From assembly GCA_030619215.1 (NCBI GenBank), contig JAUXBV010000226.1, positions 1 to 6,123 of the forward strand: a stretch of 6,123 bases of DNA, read 5' to 3'. The first letter of the stretch is position 1, and the number at the start of each line of letters is the position of its first letter. Source of the stretch: Fibrobacterota bacterium. GTDB lineage: Bacteria; Fibrobacterota; Chitinivibrionia; Chitinivibrionales; JANQEN01. The position numbers were made by a program, and so were the translations under genes. A model generated the notes under the pieces. It made no database searches, was not told the DNA's origin, and worked only from the letters and a program-made list of their open reading frames with translations. Below, piece after piece: positions 1-6,069 of the stretch.

Positions 1-66
1 ATAAGTCAAAAATATAATACTAGTTTACCATAATTAATGTCTAAAATACATTAAAATAGAATAAGG

Positions 67-1443
67 TTAGAAAATTCTCCGGCGGGAAATTTTAAAAAGG
101 GTTTCAGTATTATCTGTTATTCTGTACTCATGGCCGATTGCAACTCCAGGTATCCAGGTAATATTACCGGAATTATCAACCAAAACATACGTGGAATTTC
201 GATAGTAATCGCTAATGTTATGATTCTTCAGAAACTTAATCATATTAACAGACTTACCAAAACCAAGGGGTCTGAAGGTATCCGATTTCTTTACTTCACG
301 GAGAAATAGTTTTTCTCCGGTAATTTCAGTATCTAAATATACGGTATTGTTTGAATCGTCATAATTCAACTCTAAATCTCCATTTTTATATATTGCGGTT
401 ACAAAAGTGTACCCACTATCTTTGCATACTGTTTCCCCCGGAACTTTTAACTTGCAAGAGTCAACACTCCTTTTTCCGGTGGCAGTTTTTTCTTCAGAAA
501 CAACTTCCACGCTATCTCTTCCCGGAAAAAACCTCCAGCCATCTTTAAGTAAAAAGCAACCGGACTTCCTCTTTATATCTTTCAGAAAATTGACAATGTG
601 TTTTTTCTCGAATGGAATGTCATGCTTTCTGAAAAGCAGGGCAATGCCTTCAGAGGCCGGGAAGGATTCCTCTTTCTTGTCTGGTTTATGTATGACAAAA
701 CGGCCCGGCTCTTCCTCAATGACATGTTCCTTAATCCATCTGTTTACCAATGGCATAAGTACCCGCATCTGTTCCTGCATATATTCCGCAAAGTTCGCAA
801 GGTATTCAACAATATTCGGCTCCCGCTTTGCAAGGTTGGGAATAACGGTATGGCGTATATAATTGCGTTTATATTTCTGGTCTAAATTCGACAAATCTTC
901 ACACCATGTTTTTTTATTCTTTTCAAGCCAGGCTGTAAGGTTTTCTCTGTGGAGCTTAATGAGTGGCCTTACTACACCGTCCTCTCTCACAGCTTTTATA
1001 CCGCATAACCCTGTCAGGCCGCTTCCCCTGTATATTCGCATGAGAACGGTCTCAGCCTGATCATCAGAAGTGTGTCCCGTCGCTATAAATGCATACCCGT
1101 GTTTCCCTTTTAATTCCTTAAAAAAGGCATATCTCTCTCTACGAGCCCACTGCTCCACACCAGTGTCTTTCAATGATTTTCCACCTAGCTTCTTATCATG
1201 AAACCGGCACCCTGCCTGATCTGCAAGTTGTGAAACAAAAGCAGCCTCTTTTTCCGACTCATCAGGCCTTAATCCATGATTTACATGAGCTACACCAATC
1301 TCATCCAGGGAAAGCTGCTCTTTTAATGTGACAAAAAGGTGGAACAGGGCAACCGAATCACTTCCGCCGCTCACTGCCAGGAGCAATTTACAGGACTTGA
1401 CATTATGCTTATTGCAGAATTCAAAAACGGTTTTTTCACACAT
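67..1443 (-). CDS. tilS: tRNA(Ile)-lysidine synthetase TilS
   Basis: TilS uses ATP and lysine to convert C34 of the CAU anticodon of tRNA-Ile2 into lysidine, so that the tRNA reads AUA and is charged with isoleucine; it acts in the cytoplasm and is essential in most bacteria. Counting from the ATG at 1443, the 458-aa product has the PP-loop SGGSDS at residues 25-30, HVNHGLR at 53-59, GHTSDDQAET at 123-132 and RNYIRH at 193-198. A middle substrate-binding region of about 210-310 follows, then a TilS C-terminal domain around 378-442 (FRPLGFGKSVNMIKFL). Length matches full-size TilS enzymes (E. coli about 430, B. subtilis about 470). An in-frame TTG at 1458 would add five residues (MYIYS); I prefer the ATG, which lies closer to the PP-loop, but neither start has a clear Shine-Dalgarno. 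The gene lies 41 nt downstream of a same-strand tRNA gene and is probably cotranscribed with it. Identity is very secure; the start is moderately secure. Confidence 0.96.
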   Translation of the reverse strand: MCEKTVFEFCNKHNVKSCKLLLAVSGGSDSVALFHLFVTLKEQLSLDEIGVAHVNHGLRPDESEKEAAFVSQLADQAGCRFHDKKLGGKSLKDTGVEQWARRERYAFFKELKGKHGYAFIATGHTSDDQAETVLMRIYRGSGLTGLCGIKAVREDGVVRPLIKLHRENLTAWLEKNKKTWCEDLSNLDQKYKRNYIRHTVIPNLAKREPNIVEYLANFAEYMQEQMRVLMPLVNRWIKEHVIEEEPGRFVIHKPDKKEESFPASEGIALLFRKHDIPFEKKHIVNFLKDIKRKSGCFLLKDGWRFFPGRDSVEVVSEEKTATGKRSVDSCKLKVPGETVCKDSGYTFVTAIYKNGDLELNYDDSNNTVYLDTEITGEKLFLREVKKSDTFRPLGFGKSVNMIKFLKNHNISDYYRNSTYVLVDNSGNITWIPGVAIGHEYRITDNTETLFKISRRRIF

Positions 1444-1484
1444 GGAATAAATATACAACGGGTGGAAAATGGAAAGGAGAAAAA

Positions 1485-1561
1485 TGGTAGCAGCGCAGGG
1501 ATTCGAACCCCGGACACTTGGATTATGATTCCAATGCTCTAACCAACTGAGCTACGCTGCC
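1485..1561 (-). tRNA. tRNA with anticodon CAT, probably elongator tRNA-Met
   Basis: Read on the minus strand, the 77-nt sequence folds into a complete cloverleaf: acceptor GGCAGCG with CGCTGCT, D stem GCTC/GAGC, anticodon stem TTGGA/TCCAA around loop ATCATAA, T stem CGGGG/CCCTG around loop TTCGAAT, then discriminator A73 and an encoded CCA. The anticodon CAT lies at 1525-1527. CAT is shared by initiator Met, elongator Met and the lysidine-modified Ile2. Initiator is unlikely because the anticodon stem lacks the three G-C pairs. The G1-U72 acceptor end (GCTACCA) and the GGAATCATAATCC anticodon arm resemble elongator tRNA-Met as I know it from other bacteria, B. subtilis also having G1-U72, so I call Met; Ile2 remains the alternative. 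The only mismatches are the G1-U72 and G50-U64 wobbles. tilS follows directly downstream. Confidence 0.93.
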
Positions 1562-1575
1562 ACAAAGACCAGAGA

Positions 1576-1605
1576 AATATAATTTGACGAATTAAAAATA
1601 GTCAA
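1576..1605 (-). promoter_or_regulatory. sigma70-type promoter of the tRNA-tilS unit
   Basis: On the minus strand TTGACT (1600-1605) is followed after 18 nt by TATATT (1576-1581). A start about 7 nt past the -10 box would fall near 1569, giving a leader of about 8 nt before the tRNA 5' end at 1561, which is a typical arrangement for a tRNA promoter. No terminator-like hairpin separates the tRNA from tilS, so this promoter may serve both. Confidence 0.72.
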
Positions 1606-1737
1606 CTTAAAGAAATTTATTTCTTTTCGCTTGGGAATATCTTCCCTTACCATGACACTATAATATATACTCATCTGCCTCTATTCTGTTGATCCGGCAC
1701 GCTCTGTTTCTTCCGAATCACCAGTATCTTCTATCTA

Positions 1738-1755
1738 TGTTCACTGATGTGAACG
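1738..1755 (+). promoter_or_regulatory. palindromic element copy 1, candidate operator
   Basis: TGTTCACTGATGTGAACG contains GTTCAC/GTGAAC half-sites separated by 4 nt. It matches copy 3 at 16 of 18 positions; the two differences break the outer symmetry, so this is the least perfect of three copies in the window. It lies 141 nt upstream of the symporter start. Size and symmetry suit a dimeric transcription factor site. The protein that binds is unknown, and it is not a CIRCE or canonical CRP/FNR site. Confidence 0.55.
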
Positions 1756-1787
1756 TGAAATAATAAACGGCCTGGCTCTTTAACAAC

Positions 1788-1813
1788 TCTCTATTATATT
1801 TTCTTTATAGAGA
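1788..1813 (+). promoter_or_regulatory. TCTCTAT/ATAGAGA dyad, copy 1, possible promoter core
   Basis: Seven-base arms TCTCTAT (1788-1794) and ATAGAGA (1807-1813) flank a 12-nt AT-rich spacer. A TATTAT at 1792-1797 could act as a -10 box, but no good -35 lies 17 nt upstream; the palindrome of copy 1 is centred 48 nt upstream of this box, which would suit an activator-dependent promoter. After the dyad, the stretch from ACAGG to CAAAAT resembles the sequence after copy 2 (4314-4340). The promoter role is inference. Confidence 0.4.
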
Positions 1814-1896
1814 CAGGTTTTAAAGCTTTCAAAATTAGTAATAGTCTTCTATAAAAACTTTGTCACATCTCACCTTTACCAGAAAGAATAAGTCCT

Positions 1897-3267
1897 ATGT
1901 CAATCTCAGAACGTGTTTCACAAATTGATGGATGGATTTGGGGCCCCTGGTTAATGGTCTTCCTTGTCGGTACCGGCCTGTTTCTAACCATACTTTTGCG
2001 TTTTATTCAAATTCGGGGATTTAAACATGCGGTAAATGTACTCCGGGGTAAATACGACGACCCGAATGATCCCGGCGAAATTAACCACTTTCAGGCTTTA
2101 TCCGCCGCACTTTCTGCAACAATCGGAACCGGAAATATCGTGGGCGTTGCCGCTGCGATACTCATGGGAGGTCCCGGAGCAGTATTCTGGATGTGGATAA
2201 CCGCCTGTGTCGGAATGGCAACCAAGTTTGCCAGTTGTTCCCTTGCTGTCCATTTCAGACGAATTGACGAAACCGGTGAAGCGCATGGTGGCCCCATGCA
2301 CTACATCGAACTCGGCCTGGGTAAAAATTTCAAATGGCTGGCAATTCTCTATGCCTCTTTTACCGCTATAGCAAGTTTTGGGATAGGCAACATGTTCCAG
2401 GTTAATAATGTTGCGGTTAGTGTGCGTACCTTGTTTTTCGGTACTAATGCACAAAAAACCTTCACCTTCGACCTTATCATTGGCATTATCATGGCAATAC
2501 TTGTTGGCCTGGTTATTGTCGGTGGAATTAAAAACATAGGAAAATTTGCTTCAAAAATTGTTCCGTTTATGGCTATTTTTTATGTGGGTGCCGGTGCCAT
2601 TATTCTCTTAAAAAATATTACTCTGATACCCTCTGCATTCAGTACCATTTTGTATTGTGCCTTTCACACTCCGGAAGCCATAGCCGGAGGCCTGCTCGGC
2701 ACTGTTATCCGCGCGGGTGTGGCACGCGGGCTCTTCTCAAATGAAGCCGGTCTGGGATCTGCTGCCATGGCTCACGGTGCAGCGAAAACCAAAGAACCCA
2801 TTCGTGAAGGACTGGTAGCCATGCTCGACCCATTTATTGACACTATCGTTATCTGTTCAATTACCGCCCTTATTATTGTTGTGACCGATGCCTCTTCAGT
2901 ATGCGCCGTGAAAGGTGAGCTTACCGGAAAAGCTTTTGAGCTCGGCCTGGGCTCAGTGTTCGGCTCCAAGCTTGTCTCATTTGCCATTGTTCTTTTTGCG
3001 TTCTCAACCCTTATCTCATGGTCCTACTATGGCGACCGCGCAGCCGATTACCTTTTCGGCAAAAAAATCGTAGTATGGTACCGCCTTATCTACTGTTGTT
3101 TCATTGTATTCGGCTCCGTTATTACAATAAATACAGTAATAGATTTTTGTGACGCGGCAAATGGATTAATGGCCCTTCCGAACCTTGTTGCATTACTTGC
3201 CCTGTCGCCGTTACTTGCCAAACTGGCTAAAGTATATTGGGATAAATTCCTGGTGAAGAAGAAATGA
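1897..3267 (+). CDS. sodium:alanine/glycine symporter, AGCS family
   Basis: The 456-aa product is an inner-membrane secondary transporter that takes up alanine and/or glycine with Na+ or H+ (family Na_Ala_symp). It has many hydrophobic segments, for example about residues 16-36, 82-106, 192-210, 221-238, 312-330, 357-375 and 396-412. Family signatures are clear: GTGNIVGVAAAI at 78-89, GGPGAVFWMWI at 91-101 (matches the known AGCS signature pattern), HGGPMHYIELGLG at 130-142, GNMFQVN at 164-170 and NEAGLGSAAMAHGAAKT at 282-298. Length is normal for the family and no frameshift is seen. The ATG at 1897 gives the expected short N-terminus before the first membrane segment; the upstream AGAAAG is a weak ribosome-binding site. 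The gene stands alone, facing away from the tRNA-tilS unit and towards the nucleotidyltransferase. A palindromic element and dyad upstream may regulate it. Exact substrate cannot be told from sequence. Confidence 0.95.
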   Translation: MSISERVSQIDGWIWGPWLMVFLVGTGLFLTILLRFIQIRGFKHAVNVLRGKYDDPNDPGEINHFQALSAALSATIGTGNIVGVAAAILMGGPGAVFWMWITACVGMATKFASCSLAVHFRRIDETGEAHGGPMHYIELGLGKNFKWLAILYASFTAIASFGIGNMFQVNNVAVSVRTLFFGTNAQKTFTFDLIIGIIMAILVGLVIVGGIKNIGKFASKIVPFMAIFYVGAGAIILLKNITLIPSAFSTILYCAFHTPEAIAGGLLGTVIRAGVARGLFSNEAGLGSAAMAHGAAKTKEPIREGLVAMLDPFIDTIVICSITALIIVVTDASSVCAVKGELTGKAFELGLGSVFGSKLVSFAIVLFAFSTLISWSYYGDRAADYLFGKKIVVWYRLIYCCFIVFGSVITINTVIDFCDAANGLMALPNLVALLALSPLLAKLAKVYWDKFLVKKK

Positions 3268-3307
3268 ACTGGTTGTATTTTACCGGTGTGAATTAACCGG
3301 GGTAAAA

Positions 3308-3353
3308 CCCAGTAAATGCATTAGTGCACTTCATTTCTAATGCATAAACTGGG
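3308..3353. repeat. imperfect 17-nt inverted repeat downstream of the symporter gene
   Basis: Arms 3308-3324 and 3337-3353 pair at 15 of 17 positions, with a two-base internal A-A mismatch, around a 12-nt loop. On the plus strand it is followed by ATTAATAATT, not a T run; on the minus strand it is followed by TTTT. It could be a 3'-end stabilising hairpin of the symporter mRNA or a backup terminator for minus-strand transcripts. A smaller hairpin (TTTTACC...GGTAAAA) lies just upstream, around 3278-3307. Confidence 0.5.
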
Positions 3354-3380
3354 ATTAATAATTTCTGATAATTAACATCG

Positions 3381-3422
3381 AAAACAGGTAGGGTTTCAAC
3401 ATGTTGAAACCCTACCTGTTTT
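3381..3422. terminator. perfect 42-bp palindrome, bidirectional intrinsic terminator
   Basis: A perfect inverted repeat is centred between 3401 and 3402: the 21-nt left arm starting AAAACAGGTAGGG is the exact reverse complement of the right arm. It lies between two convergent genes. On the plus strand the stem ends in a run of six T (3419-3424), serving the symporter gene that ends 113 nt earlier. On the minus strand it ends in TTTT (complement of 3381-3384), serving the nucleotidyltransferase, whose last codons and stop (3412-3414) lie inside the right arm. Confidence 0.85.
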
Positions 3423-4128
3423 TTGAAAGTACATTTTCCGCCTTTTTCAAGGCATTGGTATCATCAACGTCTATCCAGAATCTGTTACCAATATCAAAGG
3501 TCCTTGCACTCCCTTTTTCTGCTAATCTCTTTACTCCACCTGAAAGGGACGTGTCATCTCTCCTGGTTATACTTTCCCGTAATGCCTGAAAAATGGCCGG
3601 GGAGCATAGAAAAATACCGGTGTCAAAACAATCATAAGATTTCAGGTCCTTTCCGATATTCACAATTTTGTTATTGCTTGTTTCAACTTTTGTAACATCT
3701 TCAATATCAATAAGTGGATTATTTAAATTGCTATCTACTGCAAGCATAATTTCCGAATTACTCAATTTTTCATTTTTCAAACTATTAAGTATTGATGAGT
3801 CAAAGAGATGATCACTCATTAATAAAATAAAATTTCCATCCAGCATATCTTCAGCTTTAAAAACCGATAGCCCGTTCCCTTTTTCCCACTCCTCATTTAT
3901 AATATGTGTGATATTAATCTGGTATGACCGGGCAATGCTACCCAGGAATTTCCTTACCTTTTCGCCGTTATAACCGGTAACTATATAAAAATCACTTATC
4001 TCAGCTTCCATAACAGAGCAAATCACACGCTCTATTAACGGCTTCCCCAAAACAGGAATAAGAGGTTTGCTGTCATATTCTTGAGAAAATCGCGTTCCCA
4101 TTCCTGCTGCGATAATTAAACATTTCAT
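3412..4128 (-). CDS. NTP transferase, inositol-phosphate/choline-phosphate cytidylyltransferase-like
   Basis: The 238-aa product has the fold of sugar-phosphate-type nucleotidyltransferases: MKCLIIAAGMGTRF at 1-14 (nucleotide-binding signature), KPLIPVLGKPLIERVI at 21-36 with the conserved Lys, TGYNGEKVRKFLG at 51-63, EEWEKGNGLSVFKAED at 79-94, MSDHLFD at 104-110 (metal-binding Asp), TKVE near 146, DTGIFL at 169-174 and FWIDVDD at 217-223 (second metal Asp). GNGLSV plus MSDHLFD recalls CTP:inositol-1-phosphate cytidylyltransferases, which make CDP-inositol for di-myo-inositol-phosphate or inositol lipids; LicC-type phosphocholine cytidylyltransferases are the main alternative. The CDP-alcohol phosphatidyltransferase domain fused in bifunctional IPCT enzymes is absent. 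I chose the ATG at 4128 because the family motif starts there; an upstream GTG at 4191 would add 21 residues of no family character. A GGGGA stretch precedes the chosen ATG. The gene stands alone, and its stop lies inside a terminator palindrome. Confidence 0.85.
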   Translation of the reverse strand: MKCLIIAAGMGTRFSQEYDSKPLIPVLGKPLIERVICSVMEAEISDFYIVTGYNGEKVRKFLGSIARSYQINITHIINEEWEKGNGLSVFKAEDMLDGNFILLMSDHLFDSSILNSLKNEKLSNSEIMLAVDSNLNNPLIDIEDVTKVETSNNKIVNIGKDLKSYDCFDTGIFLCSPAIFQALRESITRRDDTSLSGGVKRLAEKGSARTFDIGNRFWIDVDDTNALKKAENVLSKNR

Positions 4129-4237
4129 GTTATTTCCCCGATCTTTTAAACTGAAAATCCTGCCTTGTAAAATATAGATATTTAATACCACTATAAAATA
4201 GAAAATAAAAAAATGCGTTAAATACGAAGAATGACCA

Positions 4238-4291
4238 AGAAAGTGTTCACTTCAGTGAACAGTAAAATGTAAAAATTTCTGATTTTCTACG
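4238..4291 (+). repeat. 54-nt direct repeat, copy 2 (pairs with 6070-6123)
   Basis: This segment aligns without gaps to 6070-6123, with 45 of 54 positions identical by my count. Identity extends beyond the palindrome, from AGAAAG before it to CTACG/TTACG after it, so the two copies share an oriented element and not only a symmetrical site. The sequence just after this copy continues into the CTCTAT dyad; the partner copy is cut by the window end before that point. Confidence 0.8.
4244..4261 (+). promoter_or_regulatory. palindromic element copy 2, candidate operator
   Basis: TGTTCACTTCAGTGAACA is a perfect dyad of 8-bp arms with a 2-nt spacer. It lies between divergent genes, 180 nt before the secreted-protein start and 115 nt before the nucleotidyltransferase start, so it could act on either. 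The flanks conserved with the other copies point towards the plus-strand gene. If TATATT at 4302-4307 is the -10 box, the site centres near -61, a common position for an activator; this is inference. Confidence 0.6.
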
Positions 4292-4298
4292 AAATGCT

Positions 4299-4319
4299 CT
4301 CTATATTATGTTCATAGAG
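4299..4319 (+). promoter_or_regulatory. CTCTAT/ATAGAG dyad, copy 2, possible promoter core
   Basis: CTCTAT (4299-4304) and ATAGAG (4314-4319) are separated by 9 nt. The dyad starts 37 nt after the palindrome, against 33 nt for copy 1. TATATT at 4302-4307 is a possible -10 box without a recognisable -35. The following GCAGATTTTT...CAAAAT is similar to the sequence after copy 1, supporting common ancestry or common function. Confidence 0.4.
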
Positions 4320-4430
4320 GCAGATTTTTCAAAATCTTATTAGGTTTTTAACATTTAATGTAAAAACAAACTTGCTATTCATATTATTTTCTCAATAATC
4401 AATCTACTTCATATATAATCATAATTCTTA

Positions 4431-4436
4431 AGGAGG
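4431..4436 (+). promoter_or_regulatory. strong Shine-Dalgarno AGGAGG of the secreted-protein gene
   Basis: AGGAGG, extended to AGGAGGGG, lies 5 nt before the ATG at 4442 and fixes the start of this gene. It is by far the strongest ribosome-binding site in the window, suggesting high expression. Confidence 0.85.
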
Positions 4437-4441
4437 GGTCA

Positions 4442-5914
4442 ATGAGAATTTATTCATCTATTATTTCTTCAATTTTACTTCTTTTCATCTTTCTTCACCC
4501 AACAAATGCAACAATGGAAGGCTTTTACTGTGATGTTTTTCAGGATGAGGGTACGCAAATCAGTGGCGGTAACCTGGAGATAGATTGTGAGTATATTGAT
4601 TTTTCCCAGGAACATCTTAATACAAGTAGTGATGAAACAGGACAAGCAGAAATAATGATTCAAAGTGACGATGACGATAATGGATATTTATTATATCCTG
4701 ATGGCGAGCCCCGTTTTGCGCTTATTTACTACCATGGCGGATATATGGGCCATGCCAGTGACCTTGGAGAAGAAGGCAGGCAGAGAATAAGAGACCATTA
4801 CTACCACGGTGGAAGCCAGTTTGGTTCCTGCGCCGGATCTTATATGCTAGCTTCAAGCTCAAATAATTACTTTAAACTATGGCCTGGAAGAATGGATGGG
4901 CCAAATGTTTCCAACACATCAGTTGATAAAATCATTAATGCAGGCTCCCCTTTTATAGGTTACCATGGTTATAAGGAGGGTGATGAAATTGATGGAGTTT
5001 ATCATAACAACGGGGGCAGTGTAGATACGAATGACGCACCCGAAGGAACTGAATTTTGTGCCATGCATAATGAAGGCAGCATGAAGGGATATGCAGCTAT
5101 CTGGACCTGGAAAGACAATGACACAACCGGACGTGTATTGGGCCATACCGGACATCCGGAAGGCAGTTCATCAGATGCTAAGATAAAATATATATCTGCA
5201 TCTATGCTTTTAATAGCAGACGGCCTTGGTATTCCGGATATAAAGCATACACTCGAGAGTGGTCAGACCATTACCATGGACAAAGAAACTGCAGATAATG
5301 ACCCTTTGTATACCAAGATCGGAGACAAACAATACCACCACTTTCTTCTGGATTGTGAAGAGGCCGAGAATGTAAAAATAGAAGTTATCGGGGAGGATGG
5401 TTTTGATTTTCACCTCTTTGCAGCTAAAGACACCTTTGCATTCAGACAGGGCGCCTTATATGCGGACTCTGCCAGCGGCAATTCCAAAACTCTTATGATT
5501 CCACGACTTGAAAAAGGCACATGGCATGTTGGTGTAAAACTTAATACAACGGTTACCACAACAAGCGGGAGCATATTTCCAACATACGGCGGAAAACTTG
5601 AGGTGTTGAATGGTATTGCCTATACAATAAAAGCTGATTGGGAGAGCGTAGGAATCTATGAAATGACTCAGAAACAGATCCGTAAACAGCTTTCCATTAA
5701 TATCATGAATAACAAAAAAGTTCGTATTAATATTGGAAAACTCCCTGTAAAAAATATTCATGTATACAATATGCAGGGCAAGCTTTGCTGGAAGGTCAAA
5801 ACATCCCAGGAAATGAAGCAATACAATTGGCAACCTGCAAGTGCCGGCATGTATGTTGTTCGCCTCGGTTTTGAAAAAGAGATTTATACACAGCGTTTAA
5901 CTATAGTTAAATAG
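4442..5914 (+). CDS. secreted protein: GATase1-like domain, PPC-like domain and Por/T9SS-type tail
   Basis: The 490-aa product starts with a signal peptide (basic residue, hydrophobic 7-18, likely cut after TNA at 23). Residues about 27-262 resemble a class I glutamine-amidotransferase-like fold of the BPL_N type: VFQDEGTQISGG at 32-43, RFALIYYHGGYMG at 91-103, the nucleophile-elbow-like GSQFGSCAGSYML at 124-135 with Cys130, and GHTGHPEGS at 234-242, giving a candidate triad Cys130-His238-Glu240. Residues about 263-400 (GQTITMDKE..., HHFLLDCEEAENVKIEV, LEKGTWHVGVKL) look like a bacterial pre-peptidase C-terminal beta domain. Residues about 417-490 (IHVYNMQGKLCW, PASAGMYVVRL, final LTIVK) fit a T9SS type A-like sorting domain. 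An acidic patch DDDDNG at 76-81 might bind metal. The protein is therefore probably exported and surface-anchored or released. The reaction is unknown: amidase or ligase-like activity is possible, and a non-catalytic role cannot be excluded. A palindromic element and strong Shine-Dalgarno precede it, and a terminator follows. Confidence 0.82.
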   Translation: MRIYSSIISSILLLFIFLHPTNATMEGFYCDVFQDEGTQISGGNLEIDCEYIDFSQEHLNTSSDETGQAEIMIQSDDDDNGYLLYPDGEPRFALIYYHGGYMGHASDLGEEGRQRIRDHYYHGGSQFGSCAGSYMLASSSNNYFKLWPGRMDGPNVSNTSVDKIINAGSPFIGYHGYKEGDEIDGVYHNNGGSVDTNDAPEGTEFCAMHNEGSMKGYAAIWTWKDNDTTGRVLGHTGHPEGSSSDAKIKYISASMLLIADGLGIPDIKHTLESGQTITMDKETADNDPLYTKIGDKQYHHFLLDCEEAENVKIEVIGEDGFDFHLFAAKDTFAFRQGALYADSASGNSKTLMIPRLEKGTWHVGVKLNTTVTTTSGSIFPTYGGKLEVLNGIAYTIKADWESVGIYEMTQKQIRKQLSINIMNNKKVRINIGKLPVKNIHVYNMQGKLCWKVKTSQEMKQYNWQPASAGMYVVRLGFEKEIYTQRLTIVK

Positions 5915-5923
5915 GCCGTTCAC

Positions 5924-5947
5924 CAATAAAGGCTACCTCCTTTATTG
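5924..5947 (+). repeat. 9-bp inverted repeat after the secreted-protein gene
   Basis: CAATAAAGG (5924-5932) and CCTTTATTG (5939-5947) are perfect complements around a 6-nt loop CTACCT. The hairpin begins 9 nt after the stop codon and abuts the terminator stem. It lacks its own T run, so it is more likely an mRNA 3'-end structure than a separate terminator. Confidence 0.6.
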
Positions 5948-5984
5948 ACCCCCGACCCTGAAGATATGGGGAAGGGGGTTTTTT
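5948..5984 (+). terminator. intrinsic terminator of the secreted-protein gene
   Basis: ACCCCC (5948-5953) pairs with GGGGGT (5974-5979), and an inner CCC/GGG can extend the stem around the loop; a run of six T (5979-5984) follows. It begins 33 nt after the stop codon at 5912-5914 and points in the gene's direction. Confidence 0.88.
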
Positions 5985-6069
5985 ATTATTGTAGATTTAA
6001 AATTTTTCTGATTTTTTGAATGTTACAAATAACAAAATCGGTAAATTCATTAAAAATAATACACATCCG

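Larger units (their letters stand above)
1562..1896. other. divergent intergenic region between tRNA and AGCS symporter genes
   Basis: This 335-bp stretch has no convincing gene on either strand. Its left end carries the tRNA promoter. About 1606-1737 shows nothing I can name. The right half holds the palindrome at 1738-1755, a CTCTAT/ATAGAG dyad at 1788-1813 and an AT-rich leader up to the symporter start. The arrangement from 1738 to about 1840 is partly repeated at 4244-4350, in front of another plus-strand gene. Confidence 0.8.
4129..4441. other. divergent intergenic region before the secreted-protein gene
   Basis: This 313-bp AT-rich region has no supported gene. It must hold the promoter of the minus-strand nucleotidyltransferase, for which I see no convincing boxes. 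It also carries palindrome copy 2 (4244-4261), a CTCTAT/ATAGAG dyad (4299-4319), a leader, and a strong Shine-Dalgarno at 4431-4436. The order palindrome, dyad, AT-rich leader, plus-strand gene is the same as upstream of the symporter. Confidence 0.8.

Noticed and set aside
34..54. AT-rich inverted repeat TTAATGT/ACATTAA downstream of tilS
   Set aside because: Seven A/T-dominated pairs with no T run on the minus strand; too weak to call a terminator in such AT-rich sequence.
407..862. 151-aa plus-strand open frame opposite tilS
   Set aside because: It is antisense to a clearly conserved gene, resembles no known protein and has no convincing ribosome-binding site.
1444..1458. TTG start adding MYIYS to TilS
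   Set aside because: No clear ribosome-binding site supports it over the ATG at 1443; it remains possible but is the less usual codon.
1584..1605. TTGAC...GTCAA inverted repeat, with a possible plus-strand -35 at 1584-1589
   Set aside because: Its right half is the -35 box of the tRNA promoter, and no credible plus-strand -10 follows; five-base arms are easily chance.
1738..1755. Palindrome as a CRP/FNR or CIRCE site
   Set aside because: Half-sites are TGTTCACT/AGTGAACA with a 2-nt spacer, unlike TGTGA-N6-TCACA, TTGAT-N4-ATCAA or TTAGCACTC-N9-GAGTGCTAA.
4129..4191. Longer N-terminus for the nucleotidyltransferase from the GTG at 4191
   Set aside because: The extra 21 residues precede the conserved MKCLIIAAG family start and show no conserved character; the ATG at 4128 is preferred.
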